Of a DNA stretch of 64,000 bases, positions 27,916-37,014 are shown one piece after another. The notes under the pieces are model-generated. The model searched no databases. It was not told where the DNA came from and saw only the letters and a list, made by a program, of their open reading frames with translations. Source of the DNA: Mucilaginibacter rivuli (GTDB lineage Bacteria; Bacteroidota; Bacteroidia; Sphingobacteriales; Sphingobacteriaceae); the NCBI RefSeq assembly GCF_019391655.1, contig NZ_JAHXPQ010000005.1, forward strand, positions 248,001-312,000. Reading direction: 5' to 3'. The position numbers and the translations under genes are program-made. Each line of letters begins with the position of its first letter. Positions within the stretch are counted from its first letter, which is position 1.

Positions 27916-28353
27916 AGCATAAAAATTAAAAAAACTTTTACCCTTCTGCATTGGTATTAAATTATCAATAAAAAGACAACCCGTTAATTCTTCCGCTTTA
28001 AGGAGTATTGGCTACAATAAAACGAGCCATGTGCTCGAACTGCAATTCAGAGATAATGGCGCTGTGTGGCAATACGCCAATATTCCGGCGGATATTTACA
28101 GCCGGTTCATCAGTGCCGAATCGAAAGGAAATTTTTTCGTAACCCACATTAAAGGGCACTATCCCGAACAGCGGATCAGCTAAAAATTTCATATCATCTG
28201 ACAATCCTTTTTGAGTAACAATTGAAGTGATATTGGCTGCAATTGCCAATTATGGCACATACTTTGGTTTACCGTGTTCAATAAAACAGATTAAAGTTAA
28301 ATAGCAGGTAATTTTTTATCCCTATTGTTTAACTAAATTTTAAAACAGAAATA
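27916..28353. other. Intergenic stretch with at most one doubtful short frame
   Basis: 438 bp between DUF1634 and the next plus-strand gene. It contains a minus-strand open frame at 27998-28249 that may be a gene remnant. No terminator hairpin or promoter box stands out. Confidence 0.5.
27998..28249 (-). pseudogene. Possible small gene or gene remnant
   Basis: An 83-residue open frame begins with TTG and has no signal peptide or membrane helix. An internal ATG would leave about 64 residues (starting MKFLADPLFG). The composition looks protein-like (VGYEKISFRFGTDEPAVN, LPHSAIISELQFEHMARF), with mixed hydrophobic and charged residues. I do not recognise the family. It could be the surviving C-terminal piece of a larger protein, a real small protein, or a chance frame. 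Confidence 0.3.
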
Positions 28354-29007
28354 ATGAAGAGATTAATGATATTATGCAGTCTGATCTTGCTTGTGAGACA
28401 AGCGGATGCGCAAACCAATTATTATTTAAGCCCGGTTAAAGTTGATAGCATGGTATCGGTATCATTACCTAAAGATGTGGTAAAATATGATACACTCGGA
28501 CAAAAAACACTATCCGGAAACGGCACCTATGGCTCCATGTTGGTTATTAAAGTTGCTAATCCAAAAAGTAAACCTGTAAAAAATGAAAGCGGCCTTGATG
28601 AAGTATTCAATAATTATATCAATAACCTGCAAAAAAGCCTTCCCGATGCCGATGTGTTAAACCCGCATGACACCGTAATAGGAAAGCTTAAAGCGCGCGA
28701 CTTTATTTTACAGGTTGATAGCGGCAGCGGCGTACAATCGCGCCATATTGCGCTGGTGTATACCAAAGATGTAACCTATACTTTTGAGTATTTGTATGAT
28801 GATTACCGCAAAGAGCTTGCAGATGGCGAAGCAAAAGCTTTTTTTGGATCGATAAAAGTTTCGGATGATCTGACAACTGCCAGCCAGTATATTATTGTTA
28901 GCCCTGGCTTTTTTACCCCGCTAATACAGCTAATTATGGCTGCGTTGATACTGGCAATAATTATTGGCGTAATAGTGATATTGCGCCGCAAACCCGAGTT
29001 TGGCTAA
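28354..29007 (+). CDS. Secreted, C-terminally membrane-anchored protein of unknown function
   Basis: Protein of 217 residues. The signal peptide is MKRLMILCSLILLVRQADAQ. A periplasmic domain of about 160 residues has alternating strands (SMLVIKVANPKSK, HIALVYTKDVTYTFEYLYDD), and a single C-terminal membrane helix (about 188-210, FTPLIQLIMAALILAIIIGVI) precedes a short basic tail RRKPEFG. The topology places the domain in the periplasm, tethered to the inner membrane. The fold is unrecognised; the pattern recalls small proteins that follow stress responses, but I have no firm match. It stands alone and is convergent with the PAP2 gene, with 1 bp between their ends. Confidence 0.7.
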   Translation: MKRLMILCSLILLVRQADAQTNYYLSPVKVDSMVSVSLPKDVVKYDTLGQKTLSGNGTYGSMLVIKVANPKSKPVKNESGLDEVFNNYINNLQKSLPDADVLNPHDTVIGKLKARDFILQVDSGSGVQSRHIALVYTKDVTYTFEYLYDDYRKELADGEAKAFFGSIKVSDDLTTASQYIIVSPGFFTPLIQLIMAALILAIIIGVIVILRRKPEFG

Positions 29008-29008
29008 T

Positions 29009-29677
29009 CTACTTTTTAGAGCCCAGTAATGATAACAGGCCCTTATTCCACTTTTCGGAGTGGATAAAGGGCTTTTTTTCTATCCAGCTTAACCATATTA
29101 CGGTTACAAATACACCGATAGCCGAGCCGCCTATCACATCTTCAAAAAAATGCTGGCTCAAGTACATGCGCGAGTATCCTACCATAACAGCCAGCAGCAA
29201 AAACAACAAACCATACTGCTTTTTAGGTGTAAGGTAGGTTAATACCACCGCCGCAGAGAATGCCGAAGTGGAGTGCCCCGACGGAAAACTCAGTGAGTTT
29301 AACATAACCACCCCTTTAACCAGGTACATGTGGCTGGTATCGGTAAAATAGTGTATAGGCCGGGGCAAATTCATTACGCGCTTTATAACTTGTGCCACTA
29401 TAGAAGTAATGAGATAACTAGAGGCCAATAAAAACCCTTTGCGGTAATTATACGCCAGGGCGATAAGGCAAATAAGCACTACTATTAAACCATCGCCCAG
29501 GTAGGTGGCATAATCAAACAGTACATCGCCAAAATCAAAATGCCAGCCATTAACCGTGTAGTAAATAACATCCTTACTGTAAATGGCTTTAATGGCAAGG
29601 CAGGCTATCAATAAAATAAGATACGGATACAGAAAAAACCTGATCTTGTGTAAAACGCTTATAATACTGTTATTCAT
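29009..29677 (-). CDS. PAP2 family membrane phosphatase
   Basis: About 222 residues from the ATG at 29677; an in-frame ATG at 29752 would add 25 polar residues but would leave only 3 bp to the divergent permease start, so the shorter form is preferred. There are five to six membrane helices. The three phosphatase motifs are present: KRVMNLPRP, PSGHSTSAF and SRMYLSQHFFEDVIGG. Both catalytic histidines are seen. Likely substrates are lipid phosphates such as undecaprenyl diphosphate, phosphatidic acid or phosphatidylglycerophosphate; sequence alone does not decide. It may take part in cell-envelope lipid recycling. Confidence 0.87.
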   Translation of the reverse strand: MNNSIISVLHKIRFFLYPYLILLIACLAIKAIYSKDVIYYTVNGWHFDFGDVLFDYATYLGDGLIVVLICLIALAYNYRKGFLLASSYLITSIVAQVIKRVMNLPRPIHYFTDTSHMYLVKGVVMLNSLSFPSGHSTSAFSAAVVLTYLTPKKQYGLLFLLLAVMVGYSRMYLSQHFFEDVIGGSAIGVFVTVIWLSWIEKKPFIHSEKWNKGLLSLLGSKK

Positions 29678-29755
29678 GCCGCAAGTTAATGAGATAGCTT
29701 GTTTAATCAATGCAAAAAAATGGTTATGTTTGATTTTACGCTTTAAATACATTAA

Positions 29756-31468
29756 ATGGCCACCAACATATTCCGCAAAAAATCAATAGAACGAATATTA
29801 TCTGATGTTGAGAAGGGTTACGGCGATGCCGAGCACTCAGGCTCGTTAAAAAAAGTGCTTACCGTAAAAGATCTCACTTTTATGGGTATTGCCGCCGTAG
29901 TAGGCGCAGGTATTTTTTCAACTATTGGGCAAGCGGCATTTAATGGCGGGCCAGGCGTATCCATTTTGTTTGTGCTTACGGCAGTAACCTGTGGCTTTTC
30001 GGCATTATGCTATGCAGAATTTGCATCGCGCATACCCGTATCGGGCAGTGCTTATACCTATGCCTACGCATCATTCGGCGAATTGATAGCATGGATAATT
30101 GGTTGGGACCTTTTAATGGAATATGCTATCGGAAACATTGCCGTAGCCATATCATGGAGCGGATATTTTGTTAACCTGCTGGAAGGTTTCCATATCCACA
30201 TACCCGAATACCTTATTATGGACTACTGGTCGGCCTACCGTGCAGAAGAAACTATAAAAACACTAACTGCAAGTGGCCATGTTGCCGATATTACCGAAAC
30301 TTTGAAAACACAGGCATTAGCATGGAGCAACGCACCCGGCATAGGCGGTTTTAAGCTGATAGCCAACATACCTGCCCTGGCAATAGTAGTTGCCATTACC
30401 TGGCTGGTATACATTGGCATACGCGAAACCAAGAAGGCCACAAATGCTATGGTAATATTAAAAATAGCCATCGTGCTGTTCGTTATTGTTATCGGCTTCT
30501 TTTACATAACACCTGCCAACTGGCATCCTTTTTTACCTAATGGTTTTGGTGGTGTAATGAAAGGCGTTTCGGGTGTATTTTTCGCATATATTGGTTTCGA
30601 TGCCATATCTACAACTGCCGAAGAGTGCGAAAACCCGCAGCGCGATCTGCCCCGCGGGATGATCTATTCGTTAATAATATGTACCGTGCTGTATATACTG
30701 ATAGCCCTTGTACTTACCGGGATGGTAAGTTATAAAGAACTCCAGGTAGGCGATCCACTGGCCTTTGTATTTAAACGCATCGGCTTAAATAACATCAGTT
30801 ATGTAATATCAATAAGTGCAGTAATTGCAACAGCGAGTGTTTTGCTGATATTTCAGTTAGGGCAACCACGTATATGGATGAATATGAGCCGCGATGGCTT
30901 ATTGCCAAAAGCATTTGCACGCATACATCCAAAATACAATACGCCATCATTTGCTACTATTGTTACAGGCATTGTGGTGGCCGTACCGGCTTTATTTATG
31001 AATTTAACCGAAGTTACCGATCTGACCAGTATAGGTACCCTTTTCGCATTTGTATTAGTTTGCGGGGGTGTTTTAATGCTGCCACAGGAGGCGGCAGTTA
31101 AAGGGCGCTTTAAAATGACCTATATTAATTCAAAATATATAGCACCGGTTTTATTTATAGTAGGATGCGTAGTATTCCACAAAAACTTTTTGGGATTGTT
31201 TGATTACAGCGACGGCTGGGAAATATACAGGGAAAAGATACCTTATTTTTTCTTTGTGATATTATCCGCGGCATTAACTGTACTGGCCTTTAACAAAAAC
31301 TTATCGCTTATACCCGTACTTGGCCTGTTAAGCTGTTTGTATTTAATGACGGAACTTGGTTATATCAACTGGCTCCGCTTTCTAATATGGTTGGTTATTG
31401 GTTTGGTTATTTACTTCACTTACAGTAAAAACAACAGCGTTTTAGCCAAAGAACAAGCATCGGCATAA
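29756..31468 (+). CDS. APC family amino acid permease
   Basis: Protein of 570 residues with about 14 membrane helices. The first helix carries the unwound substrate-binding motif GIAAVVGAGIFSTIGQAAFN. The conserved GVFFAYIGFDAISTTAEECENPQRDLPRG is typical of the cationic amino acid transporter branch (length and extra C-terminal helices agree). It probably imports an amino acid with protons; which one is unknown. A 60-residue insertion between helices 4 and 5 (around residues 155-195) is somewhat long. The SemiSWEET gene follows 26 bp later but has its own promoter box. Confidence 0.92.
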   Translation: MATNIFRKKSIERILSDVEKGYGDAEHSGSLKKVLTVKDLTFMGIAAVVGAGIFSTIGQAAFNGGPGVSILFVLTAVTCGFSALCYAEFASRIPVSGSAYTYAYASFGELIAWIIGWDLLMEYAIGNIAVAISWSGYFVNLLEGFHIHIPEYLIMDYWSAYRAEETIKTLTASGHVADITETLKTQALAWSNAPGIGGFKLIANIPALAIVVAITWLVYIGIRETKKATNAMVILKIAIVLFVIVIGFFYITPANWHPFLPNGFGGVMKGVSGVFFAYIGFDAISTTAEECENPQRDLPRGMIYSLIICTVLYILIALVLTGMVSYKELQVGDPLAFVFKRIGLNNISYVISISAVIATASVLLIFQLGQPRIWMNMSRDGLLPKAFARIHPKYNTPSFATIVTGIVVAVPALFMNLTEVTDLTSIGTLFAFVLVCGGVLMLPQEAAVKGRFKMTYINSKYIAPVLFIVGCVVFHKNFLGLFDYSDGWEIYREKIPYFFFVILSAALTVLAFNKNLSLIPVLGLLSCLYLMTELGYINWLRFLIWLVIGLVIYFTYSKNNSVLAKEQASA

Positions 31469-31480
31469 CTGAATAAACCG

Positions 31481-31488
31481 TACCTTTG
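31481..31488 (+). promoter_or_regulatory. -7 box for the SemiSWEET gene
   Basis: TACCTTTG ends six bases before the ATG at 31495 and implies a leaderless or very short leader. Confidence 0.5.
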
Positions 31489-31494
31489 CAGGTA

Positions 31495-31752
31495 ATGAAT
31501 GACTATATCCCGATCATTGGTTATATGGCCGCCTTTGGCACAACCATATCTTTTTTACCACAAGCTATAAAAACCATCCGTACTAAAGATACATCGGGCA
31601 TATCACTGGGTATGTATTGGTTTTTCACCATGGGAACGCTATTTTGGCTTACTTACGGCGCGTTAATAGGAGCCATACCGGTTGTAGTGGCAAATGCCAT
31701 TACCTTTATACTGGCAACAATTATTCTGGTTTATAAAATAAGATATAAGTAA
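31495..31752 (+). CDS. SemiSWEET family sugar transporter
   Basis: Protein of 85 residues from the ATG at 31495 (the frame is open to a TTG at 31486). It forms a single three-helix bundle, the usual SemiSWEET size, which dimerises to form a sugar facilitator. The PQ motif is in FLPQAIKTIRTKDTSGIS on helix 1, followed by MYWFFTMGTLFWLTYG and NAITFILATIILVYK. The substrate may be a mono- or disaccharide; this is not determined by sequence. A large inverted repeat follows the stop and may end transcription. Confidence 0.9.
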   Translation: MNDYIPIIGYMAAFGTTISFLPQAIKTIRTKDTSGISLGMYWFFTMGTLFWLTYGALIGAIPVVVANAITFILATIILVYKIRYK

Positions 31753-31764
31753 GCTGCAATAAAA

Positions 31765-31868
31765 CGCGTCATTGCGAGGAACGAAGCAACCTCTGCGCGA
31801 CAGATCTCCGAGCAGCATCATCGACTTGCATGTGTAGAGGTTGCTTCGCTATCGCTCGCAATGACGCG
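31765..31868. repeat. Long imperfect inverted repeat of the CATTGCGAGGAACGAAGCAA family, copy 1
   Basis: About 104 bp. The left arm CGCGTCATTGCGAGGAACGA (continuing AGCAACCTCT) pairs with the right arm AGAGGTTGCTTCG, then TCGCAATGACGCG, with a small insertion. It lies between the convergent SemiSWEET and kup genes. A related copy lies at 63225-63308. Confidence 0.88.
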
Positions 31869-31877
31869 ATGGAGTGC

Positions 31878-33821
31878 CTACCGCCTTATCCTGTTCAATT
31901 CTACTTCATCAGGGTTGGCCAGTAATAGCGGCACTTTCTCAACGGTAACAAAGCTCAGATCCAGGCCAAAACTACGTTCTTCGCTAATGCTCACCTTTTT
32001 TAGCTGGAAGTAATAGTTCATCATAAACTTCTCGTAAAACGACAGGTTATGCGAGCGTGAAAGTATCTTCTCCAGTACGATAAAGCGGAAATCGCCAACA
32101 ATTTTATGGCGGTTTAATGATTTGTATTGGCTGGTGATATTTACTTCACCATTTTTCACTAAATCTTCAACCACCTTACGGAACAACAGGTTTACATTCT
32201 GACTTACGCGGAAACCCAACCTGAAATCAATCCTGATCAGTTTATTGGGTATTAACGATGTTACCTCGTATTCCTTTACGTGAGGTTCGTCCATTACGTT
32301 AACATGCACCAACCAATATACGTCGGCACGTTTAGGTTGCTTTTGCAGGATGGAGTATATGATCTTGGACTCTATCTCCGAATCAAAATTAGCGCTGGTA
32401 AGGTACACCAGTTGCGATGCGTATTTAGGTACGCTCTCATCATCGCTCAGTTCTTTTAATATTGGGAAATAGTCACTTATCTCCACAAACTTAACATACC
32501 GGTTACGTATTTTACGGGCTGTGTGCCACGCCCACATTACCGAAAACAGTATGGTACCAATAGTTAATGTAAACCAGCCGCCATGTACAAATTTCACCAT
32601 GTTACTGAGCAGGAACGAGCCCTCGATACTGATATAAATAGCCAAAAACACCCAGATGATGTATTTGGGTACATTACGTGCTTTGAGGAATTTAGATACA
32701 AGGATGGTGGTCATTAACATGGCCACGGTAATACTTAAACCGTAGGCCGCCTCCATTTTTTCGGAGTGCTGAAATAGGGCTACCACACCCAAACAGCCTG
32801 CCCACAGCAACCAGTTCACACTTGGAACGTATAACTGCCCTTTCTCATCGGTAGGGTAAATAATTTTTAGCTTGGGCCAAAGGTTTAACCTTACCGCCTC
32901 AGCTATCAGCGTAAACGAACCCGAAATTAAAGCCTGACTGGCAATAACCGCGGCAACGGTAGCAATACCTATCCCATAAAACAGGAACCAATGCGGCATG
33001 ATCTGGTAAAAGGGATTTTGATGCCCCAGCAATTGCCCGTCGTGCTGAATAAGCCACACGCCCTGCCCAAGGTAATTTAATACTAAAGTAGTTTTAACAA
33101 AAATCCAGCTTACGCGGATGTTTGGCCTGCCGCAGTGCCCCAGATCTGAATACAGTGCCTCGGCACCTGTTGTACACAGGAATACGGCACCCAATATTAC
33201 AAATGCATTGGTATCTGTCGAAAGTAGCTTGTAAGCGTAATAAGGATTTAAAGCCAACAGTATAGATGGCATTTTTACGATGTAAGTGAGCCCCAAAACG
33301 CCCATCATACCAAACCAAACAAACATAATTGGCCCAAAACCTTTACCCACTAATGAGGTGCCAAATTTTTGTATAAGGAATAGCCCCGTAATAATGGCGA
33401 TAACTATACGTACTGTAGGTAGCTCGGGATAGAGCGGTAAAAGGCCCTCAATTGCCGCGGATACCGTAATGGGGGGAGTAATGATACCATCGGCCAATAA
33501 GGCGCAACCACCTATAACGGCTGGTATGAGCAGCCATTTGGCCCTGCGGCGTACTAATGAGAACAATGAAAATATGCCACCCTCGCCTTTGTTATCCGCG
33601 CGGAGCGTAATAACAATGTACTTTAATGTGGTTTGAAGGGTAAGTGTCCAGAATATACAAGAGATACCACCACGGATAAGATCGGTTTGAATAACCTCGT
33701 GCCCCACTATGGCACTAAACACGTATAATGGCGAGGTACCGATATCGCCATATATGATACCCAGGCTAATTAATAAACCAGCTGTTGAAAGCTTGGTAAA
33801 ATGATTATTATTTGATGACAT
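31878..33821 (-). CDS. kup: KUP family potassium uptake protein
   Basis: Protein of 647 residues, the usual Kup length. The first about 440 residues carry 12 membrane helices, starting with the signature GIIYGDIGTSPLYVFSAI, then GEGGIFSLFSLVRRRAKWL, GCALLADGIITPPITVSAAI and TTGAEALYSDLGHCGRPNI. A cytosolic C-terminal domain follows. Kup imports K+ with protons. The gene stands alone, convergent with the SemiSWEET gene across an inverted repeat. No regulatory element was identified upstream. Confidence 0.96.
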   Translation of the reverse strand: MSSNNNHFTKLSTAGLLISLGIIYGDIGTSPLYVFSAIVGHEVIQTDLIRGGISCIFWTLTLQTTLKYIVITLRADNKGEGGIFSLFSLVRRRAKWLLIPAVIGGCALLADGIITPPITVSAAIEGLLPLYPELPTVRIVIAIITGLFLIQKFGTSLVGKGFGPIMFVWFGMMGVLGLTYIVKMPSILLALNPYYAYKLLSTDTNAFVILGAVFLCTTGAEALYSDLGHCGRPNIRVSWIFVKTTLVLNYLGQGVWLIQHDGQLLGHQNPFYQIMPHWFLFYGIGIATVAAVIASQALISGSFTLIAEAVRLNLWPKLKIIYPTDEKGQLYVPSVNWLLWAGCLGVVALFQHSEKMEAAYGLSITVAMLMTTILVSKFLKARNVPKYIIWVFLAIYISIEGSFLLSNMVKFVHGGWFTLTIGTILFSVMWAWHTARKIRNRYVKFVEISDYFPILKELSDDESVPKYASQLVYLTSANFDSEIESKIIYSILQKQPKRADVYWLVHVNVMDEPHVKEYEVTSLIPNKLIRIDFRLGFRVSQNVNLLFRKVVEDLVKNGEVNITSQYKSLNRHKIVGDFRFIVLEKILSRSHNLSFYEKFMMNYYFQLKKVSISEERSFGLDLSFVTVEKVPLLLANPDEVELNRIRR

Positions 33822-33982
33822 TCAATTTATTAAAAAAATGTTTATGAAAATATAAACATATTAGACACCTTTTACGTATATGTAGTTGTGAAGGGTAATA
33901 GCAGGGTTTAAGTACTTTTGTTAAATTTTGTTAAAAACATATTTAAACCAATAAAAACCAAAAATCAACGCAACTTTATTTA

Positions 33983-33990
33983 TACTTTTG
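33983..33990 (+). promoter_or_regulatory. -7 box for the T9SS type A protein gene
   Basis: TACTTTTG matches TAnnTTTG, 13 bp before the ATG at 34004. Confidence 0.5.
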
Positions 33991-34003
33991 TAAATATTCG
34001 TTT

Positions 34004-34534
34004 ATGAGGAAAGCTTACTACAAATATTCATTTGTTATACTGATTGCGCTGGCATCCCTCTTAAACTATGCCCTTGCCGGCGATAAAAAAACCGCTCCTA
34101 AAGACACTGCAAGAATAACAAAAGTTTTTACCAATAAAAACGATAAATCGTATTTAAAAAACGGCCTCCACGTGTCCCTACCGCCACTTAAGCCCGCAAT
34201 TACCATATACGGAACCAATACAAACACCGGCACCATCACAAAACCGTCGTTTCCGAAGTTTGATCCTAATAAATTAATGAGTAATGTGCAGGTTTACCCC
34301 AGCCCTATTACCGACCAGATCAATCTGCGTTATAACGTTGCCAAAAGCAGTACTGTTACCATTAAAATAATGGATATTTTAGGTAATGATATGATCACCC
34401 TTTTTTCGCAACATGTAGAGCAGGGCGAACAAAAGTTCACTTTTAACCTCAATAATAAGTTATCAAGCGGTTTCTATTTTGTGCGTTTGGTTATCGGCAA
34501 CGAAACTGTTATTAAACGTATAACTATTTTATAA
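34004..34534 (+). CDS. Small secreted protein with T9SS type A sorting domain
   Basis: Protein of 176 residues. The N-terminal signal peptide has core FVILIALASLLNYALA. A low-complexity, Thr/Asn-rich segment of about 70 residues with no recognisable domain follows. The last about 80 residues are a classical Por secretion C-terminal signal: VQVYPSPITDQINLRYNV, TIKIMDILGNDM, and FYFVRLVIGNETVIKRITIL. It should pass the outer membrane through the type IX system. The cargo part is so short that the protein may act as a structural or anchoring piece. Function is unknown. Confidence 0.85.
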   Translation: MRKAYYKYSFVILIALASLLNYALAGDKKTAPKDTARITKVFTNKNDKSYLKNGLHVSLPPLKPAITIYGTNTNTGTITKPSFPKFDPNKLMSNVQVYPSPITDQINLRYNVAKSSTVTIKIMDILGNDMITLFSQHVEQGEQKFTFNLNNKLSSGFYFVRLVIGNETVIKRITIL

Positions 34535-34681
34535 TCCGGCACCCGATCCAGTTAGCGGGCTTACCTTAACACTTTTCTTTTTTTTAATACCCACTTTTAC
34601 CCCCCTCTTGTTTTTTGTTTGAAAAGTAAAAATCCGGCTATGCCTTTGCGGCATGGGTAAAAACGCATAAATTCGCTATTA

Positions 34682-35293
34682 ATGAAAATAATTGCCATTG
34701 GCCGTAATTACGCCGAACACGCCAAAGAACTCAATAATGCCGTACCTACTGTACCGGTAATTTTTATGAAGCCCGATACGGCTTTACTAAAAGATAATAA
34801 ACCATTTTACCACCCCGATTTTTCGGAAGAGGTACACCACGAGATAGAAATTGTGCTGAAGGTTTGTAAAGAGGGTAAAAACATCAGCGAAAAATTCGCT
34901 TCAAACTATTATGACGAAGTTGCGTTAGGTATTGACTTTACCGCCCGCGATATACAGGCCAGGCATAAAGAAAAAGGCTTACCCTGGGAACTTGCCAAGG
35001 CTTTTGATAGCTCGGCCCCGGTAAGTAATTTTTTACCGAAAGATAAATTTGAGGATATGTACAAGCTTAGCTTTCATTTGGATATAAACGGGCAAACCCG
35101 TCAGAAAGGAAGTACTACCGACCTGCTTTTTTCGTTCGAGAAGATCATCGCTTTTGTATCGGGTTATATTACCCTTAAAAAAGGCGACCTGATATTTACC
35201 GGCACACCGGCAGGCGTATCAAAAGTAACTATAGGCGACCATCTGGAAGGTTACCTGGAAAATGAGAAACTACTTGATTTTTATATAAAGTGA
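34682..35293 (+). CDS. Fumarylacetoacetate hydrolase family protein
   Basis: Protein of 203 residues, the compact single-domain FAH type. It contains IIAIGRNYAEHAKELNN and PVIFMKPDTALL, the metal-ligand segment HHEIEIVLKV, then GIDFTARDIQARHKEKGLPWELAKAFD and a C-terminal GDLIFTGTPAGVSKV. Relatives include acylpyruvases, oxaloacetate decarboxylases and related C-C hydrolases, and the exact reaction cannot be told. It overlaps the following M23 gene by 4 bp (GTGA), so it starts a three-gene operon with the M23 peptidase and bcp. Confidence 0.9.
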   Translation: MKIIAIGRNYAEHAKELNNAVPTVPVIFMKPDTALLKDNKPFYHPDFSEEVHHEIEIVLKVCKEGKNISEKFASNYYDEVALGIDFTARDIQARHKEKGLPWELAKAFDSSAPVSNFLPKDKFEDMYKLSFHLDINGQTRQKGSTTDLLFSFEKIIAFVSGYITLKKGDLIFTGTPAGVSKVTIGDHLEGYLENEKLLDFYIK

Positions 35294-37014
35294 GCATCGC
35301 GTACAAGCTAAAAACAACCTTACTCCTATTTCTTGTCATTATTTGTTTTAGTCTGCATGCGCAGGATATTATTCAAACCCGCCAGTACCCGAAAGATTTT
35401 TTCAGGTATCCTTTAGATCTGCCACCAACTACTGCCGGCTCTTTTGGCGAGTTACGGGCAAACCATTTTCACGCCGGATTGGATTTTAAAACCAACCAGG
35501 CTATTGGTATACCCTTACATGCTGTTGCCGATGGGTATGTATCGCGGTTGAAAGTACAGTTTGGTGGTTTTGGCAACGCGGTTTACATTACGCACCCAAA
35601 TGGCTATACCAGCGTTTACGGGCACTTATCACGGTTTGCACCGGGGTTGGCGAAGATCATTCGCGATACACAGTATAAACAGCAAAGTTTTGAAGTGGAT
35701 ATTAATTTGCAACCCATGCAGATACCTGTTTGTAAAGACCAGGTTTTTGCGTGGTCGGGCAATGCAGGTGCTTCGGCAGGGCCGCATTTACATTTTGAGA
35801 TGCGCGATGTAAATACGCAAGAAACAATAAACCCTCAATTGTTCGGGCTAACCATCCGCGATAAGGTACCTCCTGCCATAACATCGCTGTATGTTTACCA
35901 TTTGAACGGAGAGCCCTTCAGCGAGTTAACACCTAAAGAATACCACCAGGTAGCGGGCTCAAACGGCAAGTATCATTTGGCACCAGCACCCGTTTTAGCC
36001 TTGAACGGGCAAATAGGTTTCGGCATTGGCGCTTATGATATGAACAGTACATCAATGAACCATAACGGCGTTTATTCTATCCGCTTGAGTGTGGATGGCA
36101 AACCTGTGTTCACTTTCGCTGTCGAAGATTTTGCTTTCGATCAAACACATGCTATTAATGCCATTATTGATTACCCGCTGCATTTAACTACCGGCCGCGA
36201 GATACAAAAGAGCTTTATCCTACCAGGGAATAAAATAACCGTATTCCCGCAATCGGTAAACCGCGGACTCATCTCTTTCACGGATGATGATGTTCACGAA
36301 GTGGCGTATGAGGTAAAAGACGTAGCAGGCAATATGGCTACATTGGCGTTTAAAGTTAAATCGTCGTCAAAACCACCGGTAATAATGCCAAAACCTGCAG
36401 GTACCTTATTTAAATATAACCAGCGCAACGAGTTTAACGCGCCCGGTATAAAAGTGGTTGTGCAACCGGGCAATTTGTATGACGACCTTAATTTTATCTA
36501 TTCAGCATCGGCCATGCGGCCGGGAGCATACTCGGTAGTTCACCACGTACATAACCGCTTTACGCCTATACACGATACTTATGAGCTATCGATAAAGCCC
36601 GATGCACCTTTAGGGGCAAATGCAGGTAAAGCTGTGATATATAACCTTGCGGGAGGATCGGAAGGTGGTACGTTTGATGGAGAATACGTTAAAACCAATG
36701 CCCGAGGCTTTGGCAATTTTGAGATACGGATAGATACCATTCCGCCAAGGTTAACACCATTGAATATACACGACGGAGCCAACCTCTCGGCAGTTAAAAC
36801 CATTCACTTTCAAGTGAGCGACAACCTATCGGGCCTTAAAACCTATAATGGAAAAATTGATGGCAAATGGGTGCTGGTAGAATGGGATTATAAAACCCGC
36901 CTGTTAAATTACACATTTGACGAAAATATTACCCCCGGCAAACATGTGTTTGATTTGGTTGTTGGTGACAACAAGAGTAACTTTACACAATACACTGCAA
37001 ATTTTTACAGATAA
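35290..37014 (+). CDS. M23 family metallopeptidase (LytM-like)
   Basis: Protein of 574 residues with a GTG start that overlaps the previous stop. The signal peptide core is TTLLLFLVIICFSLHAQ. The peptidase domain has the zinc motifs HAGLD (H61, D65) and GPHLHFEMRD (H166, H168), plus YITHPNGYTSVYGHL, so it looks catalytically intact. M23 enzymes cut peptidoglycan peptide bridges. The remaining about 370 residues are Ig-like beta-sandwich repeats ending in HVFDLVVGDNKSNF, a common layout for Bacteroidota M23 proteins. It is periplasmic and probably acts in cell-wall turnover. It overlaps bcp by 1 bp. Confidence 0.9.
   Translation: MSIAYKLKTTLLLFLVIICFSLHAQDIIQTRQYPKDFFRYPLDLPPTTAGSFGELRANHFHAGLDFKTNQAIGIPLHAVADGYVSRLKVQFGGFGNAVYITHPNGYTSVYGHLSRFAPGLAKIIRDTQYKQQSFEVDINLQPMQIPVCKDQVFAWSGNAGASAGPHLHFEMRDVNTQETINPQLFGLTIRDKVPPAITSLYVYHLNGEPFSELTPKEYHQVAGSNGKYHLAPAPVLALNGQIGFGIGAYDMNSTSMNHNGVYSIRLSVDGKPVFTFAVEDFAFDQTHAINAIIDYPLHLTTGREIQKSFILPGNKITVFPQSVNRGLISFTDDDVHEVAYEVKDVAGNMATLAFKVKSSSKPPVIMPKPAGTLFKYNQRNEFNAPGIKVVVQPGNLYDDLNFIYSASAMRPGAYSVVHHVHNRFTPIHDTYELSIKPDAPLGANAGKAVIYNLAGGSEGGTFDGEYVKTNARGFGNFEIRIDTIPPRLTPLNIHDGANLSAVKTIHFQVSDNLSGLKTYNGKIDGKWVLVEWDYKTRLLNYTFDENITPGKHVFDLVVGDNKSNFTQYTANFYR

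Noticed and set aside
29678..29752. Longer PAP2 protein starting at 29752
   Set aside because: It would leave only 3 bp to the divergent permease start and adds a polar segment not expected before the first helix.
31765..31868. Insertion sequence or transposon
   Set aside because: There is an inverted repeat but no transposase frame inside and no visible target duplication.
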